DNA from: Pyxidicoccus sp. MSG2
GTDB taxonomy: Bacteria; Myxococcota; Myxococcia; Myxococcales; Myxococcaceae
DNA: 64,000 nucleotides
NCBI RefSeq assembly: GCF_026626705.1
Contig: NZ_JAPNKC010000001.1
Span: 8,946,001-9,010,000 of the forward strand
Direction of reading: 5' to 3'
The position numbers and the translations under genes are program-made. How positions within the stretch are numbered: the stretch's first letter is position 1; each line of letters starts with the position of its first letter. Below the pieces are notes generated by a model, which saw nothing but the letters and a program-made list of their open reading frames with translations, had not been told where the DNA came from and did not search any database. Shown in pieces: positions 25,242-32,428 of the stretch.

Positions 25242-26174
25242 TTAGAAGACGGAGTTCCAGGCGTCGCTGGCCGCGTTGCCGATGCCGCTGGCCACGTCGC
25301 CCAGGGCGCCGACCGCGCCGGAGAACACGTCGCCGGCCGCGTCCACCACGGCGCCGCCCGCGTTGATGGCGCCCTCGGCCACGTTCTCCAGAATCTCGCC
25401 GCCCGCCGCGGCGGCCGTCTCACCCACGGCCTTGAGCACGTTGCCCGGGTTGACGGAGCCCTCGACTTCCACGCCGAGGCCCAGACCCGCGGTGGCCTCC
25501 ACGCCGACGTCGAACTCCAGGTTGCCACCATCCAGGCCGATGTTGGCGTGGGCGTCCCCGCTGACACCCGCGCTGGCGCTGGCGGTGATGCTGCCGGACG
25601 CGAGGGTGTCGCCCTCATGCTTCAGCTCGATGGAGCCCGTGAGGCTCGCCTGCGCGCCGGCGAAGCCCGAGGCCGCGGCGCTGATGGACACGTTTCCATC
25701 CGTGCCCACGTGCAGGTCCAGGTTGATGTGCCCGTCGGCACCGATGCGGCCCATCGCCTCCACGTCGAGCTCCACCGAGTACTGCTCGCCGGCAATCTCG
25801 AACTCCACCGTCTTGCTGGCCCCGGCGCCCGCCTCCACCGCCGTGGCGTCGATGTCCACGTCGAGGCTCACGTCGATGCCGGACAGGCCGATGTCCGCGT
25901 CCACCCGCGCGTCCGCCGTCAGCGACGGCCCCTGCGCGTAGGCCCGCGTCTCGATGCCACCGGGGCCCGTGCCGCTCGTCTCCGCGCGGGCGCCGCCGGC
26001 CTGGAAGCTGGACTGGCCGCTCACGAGGTTGCCGCGAGGCCCCTCCACCGAGCCCTGCGCCTGCGTGTCCACGCGCGGGTTGCGCGCACCCTGCGGCTGG
26101 GCCGGGGGCTCGCGGCGCACCGGCGGCGGCGGGGGCGGAGGCGGGCGGCGGGTTCCGATGGGCGAGTAGGACAT
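25242..26174 (-). CDS. Pro-rich, low-complexity beta-type protein of unknown function
   Basis: 310 residues from ATG 26174 with CGGAG seven bases upstream. The N-terminus is MSYSPIGTRRPPPPPPPP, not a Sec signal. Residues 85-220 consist of alternating short strands rich in Asp, Val, Gly and Ser (DARVDADIGLSGIDVSLDV, for example), which looks like a repetitive beta structure. The last 80 residues are Ala/Gly-rich and weakly amphipathic and end in SDAWNSVF (AAGDVFSGAVGALGDVASG). There are no cysteines. I do not recognise a family. The lack of a signal and the small-residue C-terminus are compatible with a protein exported by a non-Sec route or a large assembly component, but this is only inference. 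Confidence 0.75.
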   Translation of the reverse strand: MSYSPIGTRRPPPPPPPPVRREPPAQPQGARNPRVDTQAQGSVEGPRGNLVSGQSSFQAGGARAETSGTGPGGIETRAYAQGPSLTADARVDADIGLSGIDVSLDVDIDATAVEAGAGASKTVEFEIAGEQYSVELDVEAMGRIGADGHINLDLHVGTDGNVSISAAASGFAGAQASLTGSIELKHEGDTLASGSITASASAGVSGDAHANIGLDGGNLEFDVGVEATAGLGLGVEVEGSVNPGNVLKAVGETAAAAGGEILENVAEGAINAGGAVVDAAGDVFSGAVGALGDVASGIGNAASDAWNSVF

Positions 26175-26322
26175 GGGGGGCTCCGGGATGACACGCGATG
26201 CCCAGGTGGGCACCCTTTGGTTCTCATTCTCCGAGAGCGCGGACAGGAGTTGCCTGATCCCCCCACTTTTTTGTGAGTTTCGAGCTGCGGGCCTGGGTGG
26301 ATGTGGGAATTGGCTCAGCGCG

Positions 26323-27204
26323 TCAGTGGGATTGGGGCGCGGAGTCGGGCCCCCCGGGCAGGCCGGAGGTGCTTCCGTCCGGGCGGAGCCGGCGGATGGC
26401 GCGCAGCAGGAGCTGCTCGTCGCGGGGGTTGGCCAGGAATCCACGGGCCCCGAGCTGCCGCGCCCGCTCGAAGCCCTCGTCGTCCGAAGTACCGTGGACG
26501 ATGAGCGAGCCGGCGATGTGGACCTCTCCGGCCAGCAGTCCTTCCATGGCCTGGATGGGCGCGAGCACGACGTCGTTCGGCGCGGTGTGCAGCACCTCCA
26601 GCGGCGTGGCCACCTTGGCGGGGATGCCGTGTCGCGCGAGCTGCCGGGAGATGAGGACGGCGGTGACGGGCGGCCAGCCGTAGAGCAGCAGCGGGCCACC
26701 GGGGGCGGGGGTGGGGCCGGCGGGTGGCTGGGTGGGCTCTTCGATGCCGTAGAGCTCCGCCAGCGCGCGCGCAATCGCCGGGTCCGACGCGACATGTGCC
26801 TCGACGCGGGGCTTGCCGGACACGGCGCGCACGGCGTCCACCGCCTCGAGCGACACCGGGGCGGGCAGGGCGATGTGGAGCACCTCGCGCTCCGCCTGCT
26901 CCAACTGCACCAGCTCCACGCGGAGTGGGACGGCGCGGTACTGCCGGGCGATTCGGGCGGGGATGAGCGAGGCCACGGCGCGCTCGGGCAGCGCGTGCTC
27001 CAGGTCCACCGCCTCCACGCCGAGCTGGGCGGCCAGGCCCCGGAGGACGTCGGCCTCGGTGCAGACGCCCTCGCGCACCAGCGCGCGGCCCAGCGGCACG
27101 TGGGTCTCGAAATGATGTACCAGGCCCACCCGGAGCTGGGCGCGGTTGAGCACTCCCAACTCCAGGAGGATTTCTCCGAGCGGACGTCGCGCGCCGGTCT
27201 CCAT
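26323..27204 (-). CDS. GspE_N (MshEN) domain protein with degenerate receiver domain
   Basis: 293 residues. Residues 5-135 match the N-terminal domain of type II secretion/type IV pilus ATPases (LGEILLELGVLNRAQLRVGL, then VCTEADVLRGLAAQLGVE and AVPLRVELVQLEQ), a fold known in relatives to bind cyclic-di-GMP. A Pro-rich linker (about 152-168) leads to a CheY-like fold (LLYGWPPVTAVLISRQLARH to FLANPRDEQLLLRAIRRL). The phosphoacceptor position reads VVLAPIQAMEG, with Ala where Asp is expected, so it cannot be phosphorylated normally. No ATPase is present. It is probably a regulatory adaptor, possibly for motility or secretion. Confidence 0.8.
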   Translation of the reverse strand: METGARRPLGEILLELGVLNRAQLRVGLVHHFETHVPLGRALVREGVCTEADVLRGLAAQLGVEAVDLEHALPERAVASLIPARIARQYRAVPLRVELVQLEQAEREVLHIALPAPVSLEAVDAVRAVSGKPRVEAHVASDPAIARALAELYGIEEPTQPPAGPTPAPGGPLLLYGWPPVTAVLISRQLARHGIPAKVATPLEVLHTAPNDVVLAPIQAMEGLLAGEVHIAGSLIVHGTSDDEGFERARQLGARGFLANPRDEQLLLRAIRRLRPDGSTSGLPGGPDSAPQSH

Positions 27205-27291
27205 GAAGGAAAGGAGTCTTCACTCCAGGTGCCAACGTGCGAGGGACGGCACGCCGGGCGCCCGCTCCCTCGCCTGCTTCCGGGGCATGCC

Positions 27292-27660
27292 TCAGCGGGC
27301 GCCGTCGAACACCCGCGCGTACGCGTCCGGCTGGAAGCCGACGAGGACGGTGCTCCCGGTGACGAGCACCGGCCGCTTGACGAGCTTTCCGTCGGCGGCC
27401 AGCCAGGACACCAGCTCCGCGTCGGACGCGGCGTCCACCTTCGCCTTCCCGAGCGCGCGGTAGCTCTGGCCGCTGGTGTTGAGCCACTTGCGGACGGACA
27501 CGCCGCTGCGGGGAATCCACTGTCCCAATTCAGTCACGGTGGGCGGCGCCTCGACGATGGGGCGCACCTGATGCGCTACACCGTGCGCCTCCAACCACTT
27601 CAGCGCCTTCCTGCACGTGTCACAGCCGGAGTACGTCAGGACGAGGACTTCGTTCGTCAT
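27292..27660 (-). CDS. ArsC/Spx-family thioredoxin-fold protein
   Basis: 122 residues with the ArsC/Spx/YffB pattern. C13 and C16 form a CxxC in YSGCDTCRKALKWL, and the C-terminal part has the conserved KLVKRPVLVTGSTVLVGF strand-turn. The size matches the family (115-130). The member could be a thiol oxidoreductase, a glutathione-dependent arsenate reductase-like enzyme or a Spx-type regulator of RNA polymerase. The extra Cys at 16 favours a redox role. No arsenic genes are nearby. Confidence 0.88.
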   Translation of the reverse strand: MTNEVLVLTYSGCDTCRKALKWLEAHGVAHQVRPIVEAPPTVTELGQWIPRSGVSVRKWLNTSGQSYRALGKAKVDAASDAELVSWLAADGKLVKRPVLVTGSTVLVGFQPDAYARVFDGAR

Positions 27661-27719
27661 GGGGCGCTGCTTCTAACAGAGGTTGGCGGGCTGCGAGCGG
27701 CGTGTTAGCGCGGCGGGAC

Positions 27720-29126
27720 ATGAACACCTTCGTTCCGCTCCGCTGGAAGCCGTCCCTCCCGCTCCTCGTCGTGGGATTGCTCGCCGGACTGCTCGCCGCC
27801 GCGTGTTCGTCCAGTCCGGAAGCGAAGCCGCCGACAGTGGTGCAGGAAGAGGAGGACGCGGGCTCCACGGACGGAGGCGTGGATTCGGGCACGGTGGACG
27901 CGGGAGGTGACGCGGGCTCCGTCACTCCGGGGACGGACGGAGGCGGTGACGCGGGGCCGACGGACGGCGGCTCGGACGCGGGCACGTCGGATGGTGGCTC
28001 GGACGCGGGGCCCGTCATCCCCGTGCCGGCGGATGGCGGCACCACCGTCACCAGCACGCTGTCGGGCCGGCTCACGGAGGCGGGCTCTCCATACCGCGTC
28101 GTCGGGGATGCGAATGGCGTCGTCACCATTCCCAAGGGCCAGGTCCTCACGGTGGAGCCGGGCGTCATCCTGGACTTCCGCGGCCGCCCGGACGTGACGG
28201 AGGCGGACGTTGACTCCTCCGCGCCGGAAAGCGTGATGAACCACCAGAAGGGCCGGGTGGAGGTGCGCGTCTACGGCGCCATCCACGTCCAGGGCACGGC
28301 GCAGAAGCCGGTGCTGCTCACGTCCACCAATCCCTACGGCTGGTGGGGGGTGAACTTCTACGGGCAGGGCTCCGTGGGCGACGGCCACCCCAGCTTCGAG
28401 CACATGGTCTTCGAGAAGGTGCGCAAGAATCAGTACAACGGCGACCGCGACTGGACGCGCGGCGCGCTGTGGGCCTACTACCCGGGGCCGGTGACGATTT
28501 CCCACTCGGTGTTCCGCGACAACGTGGCGTCCGCGCACTGCGCCGCGCTGGACCTGATGTACACGGACGGCTCGCGAATCGAGGACACGCTCTTCGAGGA
28601 CAACCGCGTCATCGACATCGACCGCTTCGGGCAGCCCGGCACCTATGCCATGTCCGGTGGCGGGTCCGTGTGCATCACCCACGGCCGCAACTCGGTGGTG
28701 CGCGGCAGCACCTTCCGCGACAACGGCGTGGAGGCGTACCGCGGCTACCTCACCACTGCGCTGGAGCCCCGGCCGCTGCTCACGTATCCCAACCCGCAGA
28801 ACATCATCGACCTGGGCGGCGGTGGCGCCATCCACTACTTCCAGCCCGACAACGACTTGCTGGAGAACAACCTCTTCGAGGGCAACTTCGTGGCCCAGGG
28901 ACCCGGGTCGGCCCTCTACCTGGAGCAACTGGGCGCGCGGGCCGTCACGCTGAAGGGCAACCGCTTCGTGAACAACCGGGGCGGCGCGGGAGGCGTCATC
29001 GTCTGCAACCGGGGCTCCGGCACCGCGGACCTGGTGCTGGCCACCAACAACGTCTTCACGGGCAACACGCTCAACGGGCAGCCCGCGTCCAACCTGACGG
29101 GCGACTGCGGCACCGTCGCGCAGTAG
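27720..29126 (+). CDS. Right-handed beta-helix lipoprotein
   Basis: 468 residues from ATG 27720. The lipoprotein signal ends at C29 (GLLAAAC). A linker (residues 40-105) of repeated DAG and DGG units (TDGGSDAG, for example) is typical of myxobacterial surface lipoproteins. The rest has the Pbl/beta-helix pattern of short strands and turns (ISHSVFRDNVASAHC, IEDTLFEDNRVI, VRGSTFRDNGVE, LENNLFEGNFV), about eight rungs. Such folds usually bind or cleave polysaccharides. No catalytic residues could be assigned. It is convergent with the LysR gene. Confidence 0.85.
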   Translation: MNTFVPLRWKPSLPLLVVGLLAGLLAAACSSSPEAKPPTVVQEEEDAGSTDGGVDSGTVDAGGDAGSVTPGTDGGGDAGPTDGGSDAGTSDGGSDAGPVIPVPADGGTTVTSTLSGRLTEAGSPYRVVGDANGVVTIPKGQVLTVEPGVILDFRGRPDVTEADVDSSAPESVMNHQKGRVEVRVYGAIHVQGTAQKPVLLTSTNPYGWWGVNFYGQGSVGDGHPSFEHMVFEKVRKNQYNGDRDWTRGALWAYYPGPVTISHSVFRDNVASAHCAALDLMYTDGSRIEDTLFEDNRVIDIDRFGQPGTYAMSGGGSVCITHGRNSVVRGSTFRDNGVEAYRGYLTTALEPRPLLTYPNPQNIIDLGGGGAIHYFQPDNDLLENNLFEGNFVAQGPGSALYLEQLGARAVTLKGNRFVNNRGGAGGVIVCNRGSGTADLVLATNNVFTGNTLNGQPASNLTGDCGTVAQ

Positions 29127-29145
29127 CGCGCCCGTCACGCGGCGC

Positions 29146-30033
29146 TCACGCCTCCGGCTCCGAGCCCGTGAGGACCTGCACCACGCGCCGGGCCGCGCGA
29201 CCCGGCTTCACGCCGGCGCGGTGGTACAGCTGCGGGTGGAACACGTGTGTGGCGCCCCGGGCCAGCTTCAGCGCCTTCAGCTCGCCCCGGCGCAGCTCGC
29301 GCGCGGCCAGGTGCTCCGGCAGCCAGCCGTAGCCCAGTCCCTCCAGGATGGCGGCCTTCTTCGCGGCGAAGTCGTTGAGGTGCACCGTGGAGCGCACCTC
29401 CAGCAGGCCGGTGCTCAGCTGCAGCCGCGGGTCCGAGCCGCGCACGGTGATGACCAGGTGCTCCGCCAGCTCCTCGTCCTTCAAGAGCCCGCGCCGCTTC
29501 GCCAGTGGGTGCCCGCGGTGGGCCACCAGCACCGCCTTCAGCTCCGGCAGCTTGTAGCCGCGCAGGCCCGGCAGCGTGGGCGGCAGCACGGACACCATCA
29601 GGTCCGCCTCCTCCCGCACGAAGGCCGCCTCCACGCCGGCGAGGAACTCCGCGGACACGTGGAAGCGCGTGCTGGCCCCTTCCGTGCGCAGCTCCTTCAC
29701 CACGCGCAGCAGCGGCTCCGCGGGGAAGACTCCGTCGAAGACGATGCGCAGCGAGGGCTCCCAGCCCGCGCGAATCTCCGCGCACGCGGCCTCCAGCTCC
29801 CGCTCCGCCGCCAGCAGCTTCCGGCAGTGCTCCAGCACCCGCTCACCCGCGGGCGTCAGCCGGGTGCGGTAGCCGCGCCTGTCCAGCAGCGTCAGCTCCG
29901 TCTGCTCCTCCAGCGTGCGCAGCGCGTACAGCACCGCGGTGTGTCCCTTGTGCAGGGCCTCCGCCGCCGCCGCGAAGGTGCCATGGCGGGCGAGGGCATC
30001 CAGCGCGCGGGCCTGCTCCAGGGTGACGTTCAT
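29146..30033 (-). CDS. LysR-family transcriptional regulator
   Basis: 295 residues from ATG 30033 (MNVTLEQARALDALARHGTF). Residues 5-60 form the winged HTH (AAAAEALHKGHTAVLYALR), followed by a linker helix and the periplasmic-binding-like effector domain (85-290, with LRIVFDGVFPAEPLL and VLVAHRGHPLA). It binds DNA as a tetramer and responds to a small ligand. A perfect palindrome lies directly before the start codon (see 30034) and is a candidate autoregulatory site. The outer-membrane protein gene at 30246 is divergent and may be a target. Confidence 0.92.
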   Translation of the reverse strand: MNVTLEQARALDALARHGTFAAAAEALHKGHTAVLYALRTLEEQTELTLLDRRGYRTRLTPAGERVLEHCRKLLAAERELEAACAEIRAGWEPSLRIVFDGVFPAEPLLRVVKELRTEGASTRFHVSAEFLAGVEAAFVREEADLMVSVLPPTLPGLRGYKLPELKAVLVAHRGHPLAKRRGLLKDEELAEHLVITVRGSDPRLQLSTGLLEVRSTVHLNDFAAKKAAILEGLGYGWLPEHLAARELRRGELKALKLARGATHVFHPQLYHRAGVKPGRAARRVVQVLTGSEPEA

Positions 30034-30048
30034 GCAGACATTGTCTGC
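30034..30048. promoter_or_regulatory. Palindrome at the LysR start codon
   Basis: GCAGACA-T-TGTCTGC is a perfect 7-bp inverted repeat with one central base and directly abuts the LysR ATG. Its position over the ribosome-binding region suggests autorepression or translational control. LysR boxes usually have a T-N11-A form, and this one fits that only loosely. Confidence 0.5.
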
Positions 30049-30188
30049 GCCCCTGACCGCCACGGGCACCGGTTTGTCAATTTTCCATTCAGGGTCGAAT
30101 ACATCGCGCAAAGGCGGAAATCCGAGACAATTGCCACCGAATTGCCCCCAGGTCCTGAATGACCGCTCATGTCACGACGCAGCGCACC

Positions 30189-30216
30189 TTACGTGTTCAG
30201 TGCAGGCTGTCATAAA
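30189..30216 (+). promoter_or_regulatory. Possible promoter of the outer-membrane protein gene
   Basis: TTACGT and CATAAA are separated by 16 bases, 30 bases before the ATG at 30246. The region is clearly richer in A/T than its neighbours. Low-specificity prediction. Confidence 0.3.
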
Positions 30217-30245
30217 GTGAAAGCTCACTTGTTGGGAGGGGATAT

Positions 30246-31004
30246 ATGACGGGAAGGCTGTTCAAGGCCCTTGCGGTAGCGACCTCGCTCGTTTCCTCGG
30301 CTGCGATGGCGGAGGAGGTCGCGACGACGGGCTCCAGCGTCAAGAGCGGACTGGAGCTCACCGTGGGCGTCGGCTTCCAGGCCGGCGCGGGCTACGTCTA
30401 CAAGAACGGCCCGCGAGCGGACGGGACGGTCGGCGATGTGAAGCTCAGTGACGTCGCCAACGGTGGTCTCGCGGTCCTGCTGGATGTCGGTTACCGCGTC
30501 AACCCGAGCTGGTACGTCGGTGTCTTCGGCCAGTACACGAAGGTGCTGACCAAGAACAACCCGTACTCGTGCCCCGACACCTTCGACTGCTCGACCAACG
30601 CGCTTCGCCTTGGTCCGAACGTGCAGTACCACTTCTCGCCCGAGGCCACCTTCGACCCCTTCGTGGGCCTGGGCTTCGGCATCGTCCTCCTGAACTCCAC
30701 CATCGATGGCTCGGTCCCCACGCCCGTGCCCGGCGCCAATGTGGCACTGCATATCGACAGCAAGATCCGCGGCCCGGAGTTCGTGAACGTCACCGTCGGC
30801 GGCAAGTGGCGGCTGAGCAACTCCCTGTCCTTCGGCCCGTACCTCACCGGCACCTACGCCCGCTACACCGTGCGCGCTGGCACCACGACCACGACGCTGC
30901 CCCCCGCGCTCGGTGGAACCACCACCGAGACGGATCTGGCCCCCGTGGATGACGGCCCGTACGGCCTCATCATCCTGGGCGTTCGCGGCACCTTCAACCT
31001 GTAG
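30246..31004 (+). CDS. Outer-membrane beta-barrel protein
   Basis: 252 residues. A signal peptide (residues 1-22, ending SSAAMA) is followed by alternating amphipathic strands with aromatic girdle residues (LELTVGVGFQAGAGYVY, NPSWYVGVFGQYTKV, FDPFVGLGFGIVLL, LSFGPYLTGTYARYTV). About eight strands fit an OmpW/OmpA-like small barrel. The C-terminus is FNL rather than the usual terminal Phe. Two Cys (CPDTFDC) in a loop may form a disulfide. GGGAGGGG precedes the ATG. Two terminators in tandem end the transcript, which suggests high expression. Confidence 0.85.
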   Translation: MTGRLFKALAVATSLVSSAAMAEEVATTGSSVKSGLELTVGVGFQAGAGYVYKNGPRADGTVGDVKLSDVANGGLAVLLDVGYRVNPSWYVGVFGQYTKVLTKNNPYSCPDTFDCSTNALRLGPNVQYHFSPEATFDPFVGLGFGIVLLNSTIDGSVPTPVPGANVALHIDSKIRGPEFVNVTVGGKWRLSNSLSFGPYLTGTYARYTVRAGTTTTTLPPALGGTTTETDLAPVDDGPYGLIILGVRGTFNL

Positions 31005-31013
31005 TCGTTCCGA

Positions 31014-31045
31014 CCGGGGCCGCGCCCTCCTGCGCGCGGCCCCGG
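31014..31045 (+). terminator. First terminator hairpin after the outer-membrane protein gene
   Basis: CCGGGGCCGCGC and GCGCGGCCCCGG form a perfect 12-bp stem with an eight-base loop, ten bases after the stop. No T-tract follows. Confidence 0.6.
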
Positions 31046-31046
31046 C

Positions 31047-31078
31047 GTGACACGCAAGGCCCTCGCTTTGCGTGTCAC
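31047..31078 (+). terminator. Second terminator hairpin after the outer-membrane protein gene
   Basis: GTGACACGCAA and TTGCGTGTCAC form a perfect 11-bp stem with a ten-base loop, immediately after the first hairpin. A second, unrelated stem in tandem fits a strong stop. Between 31079 and 31305 I see no gene, only ordinary GC-rich DNA before ribose-5-phosphate isomerase. Confidence 0.6.
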
Positions 31079-31305
31079 CCCCGACGGGCTCCGAACCCGC
31101 GCTCCTGGTCCCGCCAGTCCCGAGCGCTTCGAAGTCGCAACGGAGTTGCAATCCTCTCCAGATGGCATGACGGCCCGGTGACCTGCGCTGGCTGACGGCT
31201 CGTGCGTGGACCTGCGCGACCTGGCGGCCCGGGGCCACACCTCCCTGGACATGCCGAGTGTCGGGCCCTTCACTTGGCGATGCCCTGCCTGGCGTCTCCC
31301 TCCCG

Positions 31306-31331
31306 CCGCGGGGAGGAGTAGCCTCCCGCGG
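31306..31331 (+). promoter_or_regulatory. Hairpin over the ribosome-binding site of the isomerase gene
   Basis: CCGCGGGGAGG and CCTCCCGCGG pair (one bulge) around AGTAG, ending one base before the ATG. The GGGAGG of the left arm is the only good Shine-Dalgarno sequence, so it would be closed when folded. Effect on translation is inferred. Confidence 0.35.
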
Positions 31332-31332
31332 C

Positions 31333-32046
31333 ATGAGCCACTCGGCGGCCGACGACACCCCCCGGTTCAAGCGCGAGGCCGCCACGTGGGCGGTGGATGC
31401 CTTCTTCCGCGCGGGCATGCGGGTGGGCCTGGGCACGGGCAGCACCGCCGTGTTCGCCGTGCACCGGCTGGCGGAGCTGCGCGCGCAGGGCCAGCTCCTG
31501 GACGTGCTCGGCGTGCCCACCTCGCGCGAGACGGAAGCGCTGGCGCGCACGCTGGGCGTGCCCCTCACCACGCTGGAGGAGCACCCGGAGCTGGACGTCA
31601 CCGTGGACGGCGCGGACGAGGTGGCCCCGGACCTGTCCCTCATCAAGGGCGGGGGCGGAGCGCTGCTGCGGGAGAAGATTGTCGCGCAGGCCAGCCGGCG
31701 CGTGGTCATCGTCGTGGACGCGGCCAAGCTGTCGCCCACGCTGGGCACGCGCTGGCCCCTGCCGGTGGAGGTGCTTCCCTTCGGCTGGCGCTCACAGGCG
31801 CTCTTCCTGGAGTCGCTCGGCGCGAGCGTCACCGTGCGGCGGGACGCGCGCGGCGAGCCCTTCCTCACGGACCAGGGCAACCGCGTGCTCGACTGCCGCT
31901 TCGGCCCCATCGAACGTCCCGAGGACCTGGCCGCGCGCCTGGGCTCGCGCGCGGGCGTGGTGGGCCACGGCCTGTTCCTCGGGCTGACGACGGACCTGGT
32001 GGTGGCCGGCGCTCACGGCGTGGAGCACCGCGCCCGCCCGGACTGA
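31333..32046 (+). CDS. rpiA: Ribose-5-phosphate isomerase A
   Basis: 237 residues from ATG 31333. It carries the RpiA signature elements: GLGTGSTAVFAVHRL near 35-49 (phosphate loop), VDGADEVAPDL near 94-104 (catalytic acidic residues), and IKGGGGALLREKIVAQ near 107-122 (catalytic Lys/Glu). The length is near the family norm. It interconverts ribose 5-phosphate and ribulose 5-phosphate in the non-oxidative pentose phosphate pathway. An in-frame GTG 75 bases upstream is less likely because the N-terminal extension has no RpiA similarity. No other pentose pathway genes are adjacent. Confidence 0.93.
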   Translation: MSHSAADDTPRFKREAATWAVDAFFRAGMRVGLGTGSTAVFAVHRLAELRAQGQLLDVLGVPTSRETEALARTLGVPLTTLEEHPELDVTVDGADEVAPDLSLIKGGGGALLREKIVAQASRRVVIVVDAAKLSPTLGTRWPLPVEVLPFGWRSQALFLESLGASVTVRRDARGEPFLTDQGNRVLDCRFGPIERPEDLAARLGSRAGVVGHGLFLGLTTDLVVAGAHGVEHRARPD

Positions 32047-32294
32047 CGCCGGGGCCCGGCGGCGCATTCGTGCTCGCCCTCCTGCCCACCGAGCCAGTGG
32101 TCCGCGCGCGCCTCCGGATGCGCGGAGCCTGGTGGTAGTTTCGCGCGCGTCGTGGCCGTGCGCGGGTGCTTCGCCTGCTGCCACTTCGCGGGTGGAAGTG
32201 GGTGGCTGTGGGGCGCAGGAGATCCGCAAATCTTGGACTCCAAGAAGAAGCCCCGGGCGCTCTCGTCAGCTGAGGCGAAATGCGCCAGTGAAAC

Positions 32295-32316
32295 TGCAAA
32301 GCGAGTGGCATTTGCA
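32295..32316. promoter_or_regulatory. Inverted repeat in the leader of the DUF1592 operon
   Basis: TGCAAA-N10-TTTGCA is a perfect inverted repeat 113 bases before the ATG at 32429. It lies in a 382-base gap (32047-32428) where I find no convincing gene; a GC-rich palindrome GCCGGG-G-CCCGGC near 32048 may end the rpiA transcript. A regulator site is possible. Confidence 0.3.
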
Positions 32317-32428
32317 AGCGGACACGAAATCCTCACCAGCCGCGACAGGGTGCGCGGTTAAAGTTGTCAACGCGCCAGCACTCCAGAGGGGGTTTTCTGG
32401 GAGTCGCTGGTACGAGGGTGCCTTTCGT

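Noticed and set aside
27840..28020. DGG/DAG codon repeats as a phase-variation tract
   Set aside because: The units are imperfect at the DNA level and similar linkers are common in myxobacterial lipoproteins, so length variation by slippage is not especially likely.
31085..31150. tRNA-like sequence after the terminators
   Set aside because: A GGGCTCCGAACCCG segment recalls a T arm but no acceptor stem or anticodon arm could be built around it.
32152..32361. 69-codon open frame before the DUF1592 gene
   Set aside because: GTG start without a ribosome site, poor codon bias and no similarity; overlaps other open frames in the leader.
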